Below, one piece after another: positions 34,187-43,659 of a stretch of DNA of 52,738 bases (within the stretch, counting starts at the first letter, position 1; the number at the start of each line of letters is the position of its first letter). This DNA comes from Maritimibacter sp. (GTDB taxonomy: Bacteria > Pseudomonadota > Alphaproteobacteria > Rhodobacterales > Rhodobacteraceae), in NCBI GenBank assembly GCA_011389895.1, contig JAABTN010000018.1:1-52738 (forward strand), read 5' to 3'. Below the pieces are notes generated by a model that was not told the origin of the DNA, did not search any database, and saw only the letters and a list, made by a program, of their open reading frames with translations. Position numbers and translations under genes: made by a program.

Positions 34187-34780
34187 CTATTGCGAGGCGA
34201 GCAGGACGTAGTCCCCGCGACCCCGCCGCATCAGGGCGAATTCCGCAATCTCTTCGGGTTCATCATAGGTGATGTTTTGCTGTTTTGCGAGCGCGAGGTT
34301 AAGGTTTTGGCGTATGGAGTCAGATTTGCCACTGTCCTCGCCAAAGGCGATCTTGAACACACGAACCGCTTCGCCGACCTCGCCAGTTTCCATGAGCACG
34401 ACGCCAAGGTTGTTCCACGCCGGAACGAAGGTGGGGTCTTCCTTGACCGCCTGACGCAAGAGCGTCTCGGCCTGTCCGAGACGTCCAAGTTTCAGGTTGG
34501 CAGAGCCCATGGCGCTCAGGGTGTCGACGCTCAGACCCTCTTCGGCGGCGGCGCGGAGGTAGGCCTTCAACGCCAACTCGTGTTCGCCTGCGTCCATGAG
34601 GCGATGACCGACGATCAGCCCATCGACGTTTTCGCCCCCGATCGGGCGGGCATCGGGCGCATAGGCGCTATCCGTGCTTCGGTTTCCAAGACCCCCGATC
34701 CCGTCGCAGCCCGCAAGGGTTAGCGCGGCCAACGCCATGAGACCAAACGAAAATCGTGCGATGTTGTTGCCCGGTGCCAA
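34187..34780 (-). CDS. tadD: TadD-like TPR lipoprotein, second copy
   Basis: A 197-residue predicted lipoprotein with TPR repeats (ALKAYLRAAAEEGLS, FVPAWNNLGVVLMETG). From the TTG at 34780 the protein is LAPGNNIARFSFGLMALAALT plus a LAGC lipobox; AAAGGGG lies eight bases upstream of that TTG. Longer ATG starts at 34825 and 34861 have no ribosome site and put about 15-27 hydrophilic residues ahead of the signal, so TTG is preferred. It follows tadC by about 147 bases and precedes the other TPR gene. Role in Tad assembly is by position. Confidence 0.82.
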   Translation of the reverse strand: MAPGNNIARFSFGLMALAALTLAGCDGIGGLGNRSTDSAYAPDARPIGGENVDGLIVGHRLMDAGEHELALKAYLRAAAEEGLSVDTLSAMGSANLKLGRLGQAETLLRQAVKEDPTFVPAWNNLGVVLMETGEVGEAVRVFKIAFGEDSGKSDSIRQNLNLALAKQQNITYDEPEEIAEFALMRRGRGDYVLLASQ

Positions 34781-34927
34781 ACCGCTCGCCCCTTTGTCGC
34801 GGTGCGCCGGAACGGTCGCACCCATGCACGAGACGCGGTCATCTGTTTGACCACGTCCCATAGGGTCCCAGTGTTAACGTATGTTCGCAAGGCAGAAAAC
34901 CGCTTCCCGGCGCTTGCGCATCCCGGC

Positions 34928-35905
34928 CTAGAGGCTAACGTTCTGAAGCGTCTTGTAGACTTCGTAGACCGCCGGGCCAATGAGGATAATCAGAAGCGGC
35001 GGCACGGTCAGAAGCATCGTGGCCAGCGTCATTTTCGTGGGCAGCGTATTCGCCTTTTCCTCGGCCCGCATCACGCGCTTGTCGCGCATTTCGCCTGCAT
35101 AGACGCGAAGCGCCTCGGCGATCGAGGTGCCGAAGGACGTGGACTGGATCATCACGGTGACGAATGAGGCGATGTCGGGCACACCGCACCGCTCGGCCAT
35201 GTCGCGCAGGACCTGAAGCCGGTCCTTGCCCGCCTTCACCTCATGCGCCACGATTTCAAATTCGTCGGCGAGCGCGGGGTAGCCTGCGCGAATTTCCTTG
35301 GCGACGCGGATGATCGCCTGGTCCAGCGATTGACCGGCTTCGACACAGACCAGCATCATGTCGAGCGCGTCGGGAAAGCCGTTGGTGATCTCTTCCTTAC
35401 GCGTTTCGACACGGCGCGTGACCCAGTATTTCGGTGCCATGTATCCCACGGCGGCGGGCACGAGGATGGTCAGGATCATGCGTTGCGTGGTGGTTTCGCC
35501 ATCGTTCACGACGAAGGAATAGACCAGCCCCGCCACAAGCATGCCGATGCCCAGCGTGAATTGCGCGAAATGGAAGGTGCGCACGGCGTTCTTGCCGGGA
35601 TAGCCCGCCTGCAACAGCTTGAGCCGCATGGCGCCAAGTTCTTCGGTGTCCTGCGGTTCGAGGAAGCTTTTGTATTTTTCCAGCTTGTCGCCCATCCCGG
35701 TCTGCTTCTTGCGCAACCGGGTCTGGTCGACACCTGCGGCGGCGTTTTGCTGCTGCCGCTTGAGCTTGTCGATCGGGTCTTCCTTCTGGTTCAGAAGGAA
35801 AGGGATGACCCCGAGGATCAGAAGCAGGCCAAGACCGCCGACCGCGAAGAGCGGGCCGAAGGGCCCGAACATGTCGGTCATCATCTGGGTGAGGTTGTCG
35901 AGCAT
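34928..35905 (-). CDS. tadC: Tad secretion inner-membrane protein TadC
   Basis: A 325-residue T2SS F-family protein of the pilus platform. One membrane helix lies near residues 17-37, a cytoplasmic region with KLLQAGYPGKNAVRTFHFAQ follows, and then a helix pair and the F domain (ALDMMLVCVEAGQSLDQAI) and two C-terminal helices (MTLATMLLTVPPLLIILIGP). It lies 10 bases after tadB. Together they form the platform that couples to the CpaF ATPase. Confidence 0.93.
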   Translation of the reverse strand: MLDNLTQMMTDMFGPFGPLFAVGGLGLLLILGVIPFLLNQKEDPIDKLKRQQQNAAAGVDQTRLRKKQTGMGDKLEKYKSFLEPQDTEELGAMRLKLLQAGYPGKNAVRTFHFAQFTLGIGMLVAGLVYSFVVNDGETTTQRMILTILVPAAVGYMAPKYWVTRRVETRKEEITNGFPDALDMMLVCVEAGQSLDQAIIRVAKEIRAGYPALADEFEIVAHEVKAGKDRLQVLRDMAERCGVPDIASFVTVMIQSTSFGTSIAEALRVYAGEMRDKRVMRAEEKANTLPTKMTLATMLLTVPPLLIILIGPAVYEVYKTLQNVSL

Positions 35906-35915
35906 TCTGTTGTCC

Positions 35916-36884
35916 TCAGACCTTGATGTTCGTCAGCATGCGCATGACGAAATAGTTTGCGATCAGGAACCCGACACAGACGAGCGCGGCGGGGATGAAG
36001 ACCCCGGTTTCCTTAACGTCGTCATAATACCCTGGCTGGATCACGTTGATCATCACGACGGCGAGGATCGGGAAGGCCGAAAGGAAGGTGCCGGACCACT
36101 TGGCTTCTGCCGTGATCGCCTTGACCCGGCGAAACAGTTTGAAACGAGAGCGGATGACCTTGGCCAGCCCGTCGAGCACCTCGGCAAGGTTGCCGCCCGA
36201 TTGCTGCTGGATCGTCACGGCGACCGCGAGAAAGCGCAGATCCTGCATGTCGAGACGCTCTGCCATGGCTTTCAGGCTGTCCCCGACTTCGCGGCCATAG
36301 GCGGATTCGTCGGCGATCACGCCGATTTCGGTGCCAAGCGGGTCGGGAACCTCTTTCGCCACGATTTGGATCGCGGAGGAGAACGGGTGACCCACGCGCA
36401 GCGAGCGCACCATCAGTTCGACCGCATCCGGAAGCTGCTCTTCGAACATCGACATCCGTTTCTTGGCCTTGTTGTCGATCCAGACATACACACCACCGAT
36501 GCCCATCGCGATGGACAGCATGATCCGCACGCCAAGACCGGCAGAGGTGCCCATCGACAGCCCGAGATAGGCCACCACCGACAACCCCCCCATCAGCATC
36601 ATGATCTGTTGCGGGGTGAAGGCAATGTTGGCCTTTTGGGCCTTTTCGGCCAGCAGGGAATAAAGCGGGATGCCCTTGGCGTTCAGGTGCTGGTGCATCT
36701 CCTTGCGAAGCTGCTCGAGAACCTGCTCCCGGCCGGCGCCCTTTTCCAGCATGTCGAGGCGGCGGTTGACCCGGCTGTTGAGCGAGATCGACTTGCCGAA
36801 GACGGTCAGATAGATTCCTTCGACGAGCAGGAGCACGGCGACGAAGATGACGCCGTAGATGATGAGATCGCTGGAAAACGGCAT
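35916..36884 (-). CDS. tadB: Tad secretion inner-membrane protein TadB
   Basis: A 322-residue T2SS F-family protein. An N-terminal helix (about 8-28) is followed by a cytoplasmic segment (RVNRRLDMLEKG), paired helices near residues 95-135, the F domain (LPDAVELMVRSLRVGHPFSS, QQSGGNLAEVLDGLAKVIR), and two C-terminal helices. It sits five bases downstream of cpaF and 10 bases before tadC, in the canonical Tad order. Confidence 0.93.
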   Translation of the reverse strand: MPFSSDLIIYGVIFVAVLLLVEGIYLTVFGKSISLNSRVNRRLDMLEKGAGREQVLEQLRKEMHQHLNAKGIPLYSLLAEKAQKANIAFTPQQIMMLMGGLSVVAYLGLSMGTSAGLGVRIMLSIAMGIGGVYVWIDNKAKKRMSMFEEQLPDAVELMVRSLRVGHPFSSAIQIVAKEVPDPLGTEIGVIADESAYGREVGDSLKAMAERLDMQDLRFLAVAVTIQQQSGGNLAEVLDGLAKVIRSRFKLFRRVKAITAEAKWSGTFLSAFPILAVVMINVIQPGYYDDVKETGVFIPAALVCVGFLIANYFVMRMLTNIKV

Positions 36885-36889
36885 GGGCT

Positions 36890-38386
36890 TTACTCCGCGG
36901 CCACGGGTTCGAAGATCGAGGGCGGCAGGTCATAGCCCCACTGGCGGAAACGTTCCGAGTAGTGTGAGCGCACGCCGGTGGCGTTGAAGCGACCGATGAT
37001 CTTGCCCTCGGGGGTGAGACCAAGGCGCTCGTAGCGAAATACCTCTTGCATGGAGATAACGTCGCCCTCCATCCCCGTGATCTCGGTGATCGAGACCATG
37101 CGGCGCGAGCCGTCTTGCAGGCGCGAAACCTGCACCATGAGGTTGACCGCCGATGCAATCTGCGAACGGATCGCCTTGATCGGCATCTCCATGCCCGCCA
37201 TGGCGACCATGTTTTCAAGCCGCGACACGGCATCACGGGCCGAGTTGGCGTGGATCGTGGTCATCGACCCGTCGTGGCCGGTGTTCATGGCCTGCAACAT
37301 GTCGATGACTTCCTCACCGCGCGTCTCGCCCACGATGATGCGGTCGGGGCGCATCCTGAGGGCGTTTTTTAGACAATCGCGTTGGCTCACCGCGCCTTTG
37401 CCTTCGACGTTGGCGGGGCGGCTTTCCATCCGGCCCACGTGGACCTGTTGCAGTTGAAGTTCCGCCGTGTCCTCGATCGTGAGGATGCGTTCCGAATTGT
37501 CGATGAAGGACGACAACGCGTTGAGGCTGGTGGTTTTACCCGAACCGGTCCCGCCCGAAACGATGACGTTCAGGCGGCAGGAAACGGCAGCTTGAAGATA
37601 GGCGGCCATTTCTTCCGAGAAGGCGCCGAAGCCCACGAGATCGTCGATCCCAAGCTTGTCATTTTTGAATTTACGGATCGACACCAGCGATCCGTCGACC
37701 GCGATCGGCGGCACCATCGCGTTGAAACGCGACCCGTCCGACAGGCGCGCGTCGACATGCGGGTTCGATTCGTCGACTCGACGGCCAACTGCGGACACGA
37801 TCTTGTCGATGATGCGCAACAGGTGGCGCTCGTCCTTGAAGGTGACATCCGTCAACTGAAGCTTGCCGTTGCGCTCGACGAAGACCTGGTGCGGGCCGTT
37901 GACGAGAATATCGTTCACGTCGTCGTCCTTGAGCAGCGGTTCAAGCGGGCCGAGGCCAGTCACCTCGTCAAACAGTTCGGCATTGAGCGTCTGGCGTTCG
38001 TCGCGGTTCAGGACCACGTTCATCTCGCTCAGCACTTCGCTGGCGATTGATTGGATCTCGGCGCGCAGTTCCTTTTCCGGCGCACTGTCGAGCGCGGAAA
38101 GGTTCAGGTTGTCGAGAAGCTGCTTGTGCAGTTCGACCTTGATTTCCATCAGGCGATTTCTGCGCTTGCGCTCCTTGTCCTCGGGCGTGGCCTGTGCCGC
38201 GACCTTGGAGGTGGCGGGGGCCTGTCGCGCCGCCGGTTTGGCTGTCTTGGCCATGGGAATGGAGGCGGGGGCCGGATCCGGTGCAGAAGGTGCGGTTCCG
38301 GCCCCGCCGTCGATGGTGGCGAGCTTTGGCGCGCCTGACGAGGTCTTTTGCGGGTTTGCCCCGGGTTTCTTATATTTCGAGAACAT
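36890..38386 (-). CDS. cpaF: Tad pilus assembly ATPase
   Basis: A 498-residue secretion ATPase (CpaF/TadA) powering pilus assembly. An Ala/Pro-rich N-terminal extension (about 1-75) precedes an all-helical domain and the RecA-like core: Walker [11 protein letters not shown], the Asp-box IEDTAELQL, Walker [13 protein letters not shown], and the His-box [12 protein letters not shown]. It lies 11 bases after cpaE and five before tadB. Function is well established for the family. Confidence 0.95.
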   Translation of the reverse strand: MFSKYKKPGANPQKTSSGAPKLATIDGGAGTAPSAPDPAPASIPMAKTAKPAARQAPATSKVAAQATPEDKERKRRNRLMEIKVELHKQLLDNLNLSALDSAPEKELRAEIQSIASEVLSEMNVVLNRDERQTLNAELFDEVTGLGPLEPLLKDDDVNDILVNGPHQVFVERNGKLQLTDVTFKDERHLLRIIDKIVSAVGRRVDESNPHVDARLSDGSRFNAMVPPIAVDGSLVSIRKFKNDKLGIDDLVGFGAFSEEMAAYLQAAVSCRLNVIVSGGTGSGKTTSLNALSSFIDNSERILTIEDTAELQLQQVHVGRMESRPANVEGKGAVSQRDCLKNALRMRPDRIIVGETRGEEVIDMLQAMNTGHDGSMTTIHANSARDAVSRLENMVAMAGMEMPIKAIRSQIASAVNLMVQVSRLQDGSRRMVSITEITGMEGDVISMQEVFRYERLGLTPEGKIIGRFNATGVRSHYSERFRQWGYDLPPSIFEPVAAE

Positions 38387-38397
38387 TGGTCAAACTC

Positions 38398-39651
38398 CTA
38401 CTTCGCCGCCGCGTCTTCCTCGGCTCCGAGGGCATGCAGCTGCTGGGCGAGCTTCTGGATTTCCTTGCGAAGCGGGTTCTTGGTCGCCGCTTCGGCGAGC
38501 GGGACGCCGTGGTCCCCGGCCTGGACGACCTGTTTGCCGCCATCGGGCATTTGCAGCTCGACCGAGATATCGAGGCTTTCGGCCAGCCGTTTGACCCGGC
38601 TCTTGCCGTTCAGGTCGGTGAATTTGGGCGCGCGGTTCAGAACATACCGAAGCTTTTCAGCCGGGAGTTCCTCGGATTTCAGCGCGCGGATCATGCGCAG
38701 GGTGTTCTGCGCGGACCGCATGTCGAGCTCGATGGTGGCGAAATAGATATGCGCCGCCGTCAGGATCGTTTCGGTCCATTGCACGACGGTCGACGGCATG
38801 TCGACGACAACGTAGTCGAAATTCGCGCGGGCGAGGTTGATGACGGTCATCACATCTTCGCTCGACACGAGATCGAGCGGCAGCATGTCCGCCGGGGCGG
38901 TGAACACGTTCAGCCGGTCGTTGTAGGTCAGGATCGACGCCATGAAGCTCTCTTCATCGACCGAGGCGGTGTCAGAGAGCACTTCATAGATCATGTCGCG
39001 GCGTGGCAGGTCGAGAAACGTCGATACGCTTCCGAATTGCAGGTCGAGGTCGATGATGCAGACCCGTGGGCCGTCTTTCTTGTCAACGTTCGCCAGTTCC
39101 CAGGCAAGGTTCACGGCAAGCGTGGTCGCGCCCGATCCACCGGCGAGACCGTGGACAGCGATGAGCACACCTTCGTGGTCGCGGTCCGACACGCGCGGCG
39201 TTGCCGGGCCATCGGCCTGCGGCGGCGCAGCCGGTGTTTCGGGTGTTCGCAACCGTTCGATCGCGTCATGCAGCGCGCGATCGGGAAGCGGGTAGGGGAT
39301 GAATTCCTCCGCCCCGACCTTGAGCAGCTGGTGCAGGGCGATGGGGCTGACTTCCTCGGCGACGACCAACGCCTTGATACCCTTGGCATCGGCGCGGCGG
39401 ATCACCTCGGCGATCTGGGCGAGATTGACCTCGTCCTGATCGTCCATCGCGATCACGACGAATTCAAGCGTGTCGCTGTCGGGCTGTTCGAAAAATGCGA
39501 TCGCGTCCTCGATGGAGAGATCGCCCCAGGATTCCCCCATCTCGGTTTCCATGTCTTCGATCAGGAGATCGAATGCCTGAACATCGCGCGAGATCGTGCA
39601 CGCGAGAATCGGTGCTGGCTCCTGATCTACTGCAGCGGTGTTCCCACTCAT
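38398..39651 (-). CDS. cpaE: pilus localisation ATPase-like protein CpaE/TadZ
   Basis: A 417-residue protein with an N-terminal receiver-like domain (about 15-130) and a ParA/MinD-like C-terminal domain. The P-loop region reads HGLAGGSGATTLAVNLA, so the lysines of the usual KGGxGKT deviant Walker motif are absent; TadZ proteins often have such degenerate sites. Switch motifs ICIIDLDLQFG-like and VVDMPSTVV are recognisable. TadZ/CpaE marks the assembly site at the pole. The start at 39651 (MSGNTAAV) has GGAAGGGA upstream; the frame to 39735 is not needed. Upstream 286 bases separate it from the OmpA gene. Confidence 0.9.
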   Translation of the reverse strand: MSGNTAAVDQEPAPILACTISRDVQAFDLLIEDMETEMGESWGDLSIEDAIAFFEQPDSDTLEFVVIAMDDQDEVNLAQIAEVIRRADAKGIKALVVAEEVSPIALHQLLKVGAEEFIPYPLPDRALHDAIERLRTPETPAAPPQADGPATPRVSDRDHEGVLIAVHGLAGGSGATTLAVNLAWELANVDKKDGPRVCIIDLDLQFGSVSTFLDLPRRDMIYEVLSDTASVDEESFMASILTYNDRLNVFTAPADMLPLDLVSSEDVMTVINLARANFDYVVVDMPSTVVQWTETILTAAHIYFATIELDMRSAQNTLRMIRALKSEELPAEKLRYVLNRAPKFTDLNGKSRVKRLAESLDISVELQMPDGGKQVVQAGDHGVPLAEAATKNPLRKEIQKLAQQLHALGAEEDAAAK

Positions 39652-39937
39652 TCTCGGTTCCCTTCCAAACTTGGCCGTTGAGCACGATCCCCTTGCGACC
39701 GTTCTGCCCGGTGGCCACCATGCGACTCGTGTCACACGGCCTGCTCGCAGGATTTCAATCTGGGTGGGAATGTGGGCAGGATTTAGGCGACAACCGCGAA
39801 ATTATGCGATGATTTGCGACGATGTTGCGTCTTTCGCAGATGCTGTTTCTCCGGGAGGAACAGCCAAATGCAGACGCAGCCACTTGGGCCGCGTCAGTAA
39901 CAAATTGATAAATAGGGGCTTTTGGGTGCTGCGCGGG

Positions 39938-40600
39938 TCAACCGCCCGCGGCGGCCAGAAGCTCGGACAGCCCGCCGCCGGTCTGTTGCTCAGGCTGGGC
40001 GGTGTTCACGTATTCGCGGAACACGACCTCTGCGTATTTCCCGTTCATGATCAGAGGGTTGTCTTGAACAAACCCCGAAACCTCGGTCACGGTGCGGCGA
40101 TTGCGCCGCTCGCGCGCCTCGGTGTTGATGACGGGTTGGGTTTCGCCACGGGAAACCAGCGCCTCGAGACGCCCGGTGGAGATGCCTTGGCTTGCAAAGA
40201 ACCGCACCACGGCTTGTGCCCGACGCAGGCCGAGGTTCTTGTTGTAGGCGGCGCTGCCGACCTTGTCCGCGTGCCCGTAGACACGGAAGGTGACCTCGGG
40301 GAACTGCCGGATGAAATTCGCTTGCCGGGCCAGAACCTGACGCGCTTGCCCATCGAGTTGCGCGGAATTGAAATCAAAGTTGATCGTGTCGGGCACTTCG
40401 CGGTTGAAGCGTTCGGCCAGGTCGATGACGTAGCTTTTCTGCCCACTTTGGATCAGGTAATTGTTCTCGGTGGCTGACCCGAAACTGCGGTCAACCGTGG
40501 CTGTCCCGGCTTCGCGTTCAAGCTGTGCGGGATCGCAGGCCGCCAGAAGGGCGAGGGCGGAGGTTGCGGCGATCAGCCGTCGTGTTGTCTTGAACGCCAT
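39938..40600 (-). CDS. OmpA-family lipoprotein of the Tad locus
   Basis: A 220-residue lipoprotein: MAFKTTRRLIAATSALALLAAC has a lipobox with Cys at about residue 22. The OmpA-like peptidoglycan-binding domain (about 70-190) contains INFDFNSAQLDG, YGHADKVGSAAYNKNLGLRR and RRNRRTVTEV. GGAGGATTGATC before the ATG at 40600 sets the start; a TTG two codons earlier is ignored. It starts within three bases of the cpaC stop and probably anchors the secretin to the cell wall. Equivalent genes are typical of Rhodobacterales Tad loci. Confidence 0.9.
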   Translation of the reverse strand: MAFKTTRRLIAATSALALLAACDPAQLEREAGTATVDRSFGSATENNYLIQSGQKSYVIDLAERFNREVPDTINFDFNSAQLDGQARQVLARQANFIRQFPEVTFRVYGHADKVGSAAYNKNLGLRRAQAVVRFFASQGISTGRLEALVSRGETQPVINTEARERRNRRTVTEVSGFVQDNPLIMNGKYAEVVFREYVNTAQPEQQTGGGLSELLAAAGG

Positions 40601-40602
40601 GA

Positions 40603-42054
40603 TCAATCCTCCATCACATAGCCATAGGAACCGCGGAAATCCTGCTTGGCGACTTCGCCCGCGGCGCCGGTGGTGGGCCGGTTCGGGGCGGCGGTGCGCC
40701 CGCGCAGAAACAGGTCGGCCTCGGACGGGATGCGCACCCTGTCGGTGGGCAGGGCCAAGGCTTCGCCCCGGGTGGGCGACACGAGGTGCGGGGTCACGAT
40801 GATGACCAGCTCGGATTGGGAGCGCTCGTAATCGGCAGAGCGAAACAGGGCGCCAAGGATCGGGACATCCCCGAGCCAGGGCACCTGGCCGGACATGTCG
40901 CGGAAATCGTCCTGCAACAGGCCCGCGATGGCAAAGCTCTGCCCGTCGCGCAGCTCGACCGTGGTCGAGGTTTCGCGGCGGCGGAAGGCGTTGACGTTGA
41001 TCGAGCCGTCGCCGAAGGACACGGCTGTATCGAGCCCGGACACGGCGGCAGTCATTTCAAGATTGATGATATCCTGATCCACCACGCGGGGGGTGAAGGA
41101 CAGTTCGACGCCGAATGGTTTGTATTCGATGAACACCTGTCCCGCATCGGCGACCGAGGGAACCGGATATTCGCCCCCGGCAAGGAACGACGCCTCTTGT
41201 CCCGACAGGGCGGTCAGGTTCGGCTCTGCCAGCGTGCGCACCATCCCTTTGTTTTCAAGGGCTTCCAACATGACAGCGAATTGCAGCGCGCCGGCGTTGA
41301 AGCCGAAGGTGAAGGCCCCGGTCCGGTCGTTGCCGGTCTGGATCAGGTTGCCCGCCTGCGCGGCATTGAGATTTCCGTCGCTTGCCAGCGCACCGGCACC
41401 GGCGGAGGCGCCAAGCCCGCCAAGGGGGCCCGTGCCCGGAACCTGCCCCCCCGCGCCGATCGAGGCGGAGAGCGATTTGGTCACGGATCGTTGCATTTCG
41501 GCAAAGCGCACCTTGAGCATGACCTGCTGGGTGCCTCCGACGGACATGAGGTTCGACACCCGGTCCGGCGCATACCGGCTGGCAAGATCGAGCGCCGCGT
41601 CGAGCGCGGTCATGGAGGAAACGGTGCCCGACAGCACGATGCCGTCATTGGCGGTCCGCACCTCGATCGGTTCGCCCGGAAGGATCTGGCGCAACCGTTC
41701 CTTGAACTCGGACAAATCCGGCGTGACCTGCACTTCGATGTTGGCGATCAGGTCGCCTTCGGGCGACAGAAGCGTTAGGGTGGTGCGGCCCTGCGTCTTG
41801 CCAAGAACGTAGATGGTGCGATCCGACAGGGTCGAGATATCGGCGATGCCCGGGTTGGCGATCGAGATTTCGGCGAAGGGCCGGTCGCTTTCGACGACGA
41901 CCGCGCGGTTCATCGGAACGTTGAGCGTGTCGGCGACGCCCGCGTCCAGCACGCGCAACGTGCCTCCGGACCCCGATTGGGCCTGTACGGGCATGGCGAA
42001 GATGCCAAGGGCACAGCCCAATAGGCCAGCCTTCAATACGTGGTTCAATCCCAT
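40603..42054 (-). CDS. cpaC: Tad outer-membrane secretin
   Basis: A 483-residue secretin (CpaC/RcpA) forming the outer-membrane pore. Signal peptide MGLNHVLKAGLLGCALGIFA to QAQ (about 1-26). An N-terminal pilus-formation domain (VLDAGVADTLNVPMNRAVVV) and a BON-like segment precede the secretin core, which ends with the hallmark VPWLGDVPILGALFRS. Length is usual for CpaC. It lies downstream of cpaB with a 258-base gap holding a hairpin, and almost abuts the OmpA gene. Confidence 0.94.
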   Translation of the reverse strand: MGLNHVLKAGLLGCALGIFAMPVQAQSGSGGTLRVLDAGVADTLNVPMNRAVVVESDRPFAEISIANPGIADISTLSDRTIYVLGKTQGRTTLTLLSPEGDLIANIEVQVTPDLSEFKERLRQILPGEPIEVRTANDGIVLSGTVSSMTALDAALDLASRYAPDRVSNLMSVGGTQQVMLKVRFAEMQRSVTKSLSASIGAGGQVPGTGPLGGLGASAGAGALASDGNLNAAQAGNLIQTGNDRTGAFTFGFNAGALQFAVMLEALENKGMVRTLAEPNLTALSGQEASFLAGGEYPVPSVADAGQVFIEYKPFGVELSFTPRVVDQDIINLEMTAAVSGLDTAVSFGDGSINVNAFRRRETSTTVELRDGQSFAIAGLLQDDFRDMSGQVPWLGDVPILGALFRSADYERSQSELVIIVTPHLVSPTRGEALALPTDRVRIPSEADLFLRGRTAAPNRPTTGAAGEVAKQDFRGSYGYVMED

Positions 42055-42261
42055 GTGATCCTGCCTCTCTGATCACGCTGCTCGTTGTCGCGCCGGTTCT
42101 CCGGCTGTCTTTTCCCTTGGCCGTTTGTTTCGGCTCATGAGGGCTGCCCGTAGGGTGCACATGCCCGATTTGGTTCGGATCTTGGCACCATCTTGAAACG
42201 CAACATGCGATACTTTTGCGTTTTTTGCAAGAATCAAGGACTTGGCACCCTTAATTCTTGT

Positions 42262-42289
42262 GGGCAACCCGCAACAGGGCGGGTTGCCC
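42262..42289 (-). terminator. strong hairpin between cpaB and cpaC
   Basis: An 11-bp perfect stem, GGGCAACCCGC (42262-42272) with GCGGGTTGCCC (42279-42289), loop of six. No U-tract follows on either strand. It sits just downstream of the cpaB stop on the minus strand and may attenuate readthrough or stabilise the 3' end of the pilin-cpaB message. Confidence 0.45.
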
Positions 42290-42312
42290 TACTGTGACGT
42301 CGGCCTTTGCCT

Positions 42313-43176
42313 TCAATTGGTCGGGCAGGGGATCGGCACTTCGACCGTCTCGGCCCCCTTGCGGGTGCGGACCGTGCAGACCTCTTTCTCCGGTGCGGCC
42401 TCGACCTCGGCCGTTTCGATGCCCAGAAGCTCGTTTTGGTTGATTTCAACCGTTTCTGCCGTTTCCCCGACCCCGTCATCGTTGGTGCCGACGAGCGAAA
42501 GCGCCATGCGCCCGGTGGCCTGCGCCTGTGCAAGGGCGGCCACCTGTTCCGGCTTGGCGGCGATGGTGACGGTGCGGGCCACGGTCGGGGCCGACCGGTC
42601 CTGATCCGCGATCTGGTCGATCGCGATGATGGAGACGTTTTTCTGGATAAGCTTGGTCACGTTTTGCGACGTAACCGAATCGGATGAGCCTCGGCCTGTC
42701 CAATAAATATCCACCCGGTCGCCGGGGCGCAGAAAGCCCGACACGCCCGACGCCACGTCGACGCGGATCGCAAAGGCCCGCATGCCACGGTCGAGCCGCG
42801 CGGCAACACCGGCATCGGCGCCCGCTTCGGTCACCTTGACCGCCAGCAACGCCTCGTCTTTCTCGATGGACCGCAGAACCGTGCGGAAGCGTTTTTCCCC
42901 TTGCGGGAACACATCTTCCATGTCCGAGAAATGCCCTTCCGGCACGGCGGCCTTGGGGAATTTCACCAGTTTTATGTTCTCATCCGTAACCTGGTCGCCG
43001 TAGGCCAGCGGTTCGGTGACAACGAAAATCTCGGCCAGCTCGATTTGAGGGGCCTGGTTCTTTTGGGCGGCGGCGAGGGCCGCCTGGTATTTGCCGATAT
43101 AGTCCTGGGCCATGTAGACCGCGAAACCCGCGAGCCCCAATCCGGCAACCAGCACAAGTCCAAAGACAGCGCGCAT
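42313..43176 (-). CDS. cpaB: Flp pilus assembly protein CpaB/RcpC
   Basis: A 287-residue protein of the CpaB/RcpC family. One N-terminal membrane helix (MRAVFGLVLVAGLGLAGFAV) is followed by a SAF domain (VTEPLAYGDQVTDENIKLVK) and the RcpC core AIRVDVASGVSGFLRPGDRV. The start at 43176 has AAAGGAAACGAC before it; the longer frame to 43260 is not supported. It would sit in the periplasm with the secretin. It follows the second pilin after about 256 bases that include a terminator. Confidence 0.92.
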   Translation of the reverse strand: MRAVFGLVLVAGLGLAGFAVYMAQDYIGKYQAALAAAQKNQAPQIELAEIFVVTEPLAYGDQVTDENIKLVKFPKAAVPEGHFSDMEDVFPQGEKRFRTVLRSIEKDEALLAVKVTEAGADAGVAARLDRGMRAFAIRVDVASGVSGFLRPGDRVDIYWTGRGSSDSVTSQNVTKLIQKNVSIIAIDQIADQDRSAPTVARTVTIAAKPEQVAALAQAQATGRMALSLVGTNDDGVGETAETVEINQNELLGIETAEVEAAPEKEVCTVRTRKGAETVEVPIPCPTN

Positions 43177-43365
43177 GTCGTTTCCTTTCCTCATGGCCGG
43201 ATTCTCCGGCTTTTGAGTTGCTCGCCTAGACTTCCCCAAAAATGGGGCGAAATTCTGCACAAAGCGTGAATTTGCGGCGATTTATTCGCTTATGTGTTCA
43301 ATCCCAGGCCGACTGGCTCTGGTGCGAAGCCACGGCGGCGGGTGGCGATCAGCCCCCTTTAATTG

Positions 43366-43401
43366 GGAAAGGGCCGCACCCGAAGGATGCGGCCCGTTTC
43401 C
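43366..43401 (-). terminator. terminator/attenuator downstream of the pilin genes
   Basis: A stem of GGGCCGCA (43371-43378) with TGCGGCCC (43388-43395), extended by GGAAA/TTTCC (43366-43370 and 43397-43401) across one unpaired base. On the minus strand it follows the last pilin stop by about 30 bases and ends in CCCTTTCCC. It could let pilin mRNA accumulate over the rest of the operon. Confidence 0.65.
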
Positions 43402-43432
43402 GGAGGTTGGTGTAACCCTTGGTCAGTCGCGA

Positions 43433-43624
43433 TTAGTAGGTCGCGATCGTCATGGCCGAGAGGCCGGACGAGATCTTGTCGGCCAGCGACGTGGTGCCGC
43501 CGGACACCGAGGTCAGCACCGCGATGCCGAGGCCAACGATGGCGGCAGTGAGGACAACCCAGTCCACGGTCACGGCACCATCTTCGTCGTTCTTGAAGCG
43601 CTTCACAAAGTTCACGAGTTTCAT
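43433..43624 (-). CDS. Flp-type pilin, second tandem copy
   Basis: A 63-residue Flp prepilin, the major structural subunit of the pilus. A basic leader (MKLVNFVKRFKNDEDG) ends at the Gly where CpaA would cut, giving a mature AVTVDWVVLTAAIVGLGIAV helix. The usual Glu5-Tyr6 of Flp pilins is Asp5-Trp6 here, common in Rhodobacterales. The C-terminal 46 residues are identical to the upstream paralogue. It lies 35 bases downstream of it and is followed by a terminator. Confidence 0.93.
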   Translation of the reverse strand: MKLVNFVKRFKNDEDGAVTVDWVVLTAAIVGLGIAVLTSVSGGTTSLADKISSGLSAMTIATY

Positions 43625-43659
43625 CAGTCTATTCTCCGTATGTGTATTTCTGGACGCGA

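Noticed and set aside
42073..42267. A 64-codon minus-strand frame between cpaB and cpaC
   Set aside because: Lys/Arg-rich protein without any recognisable feature or ribosome site; it runs into a hairpin. A real small gene cannot be fully excluded.
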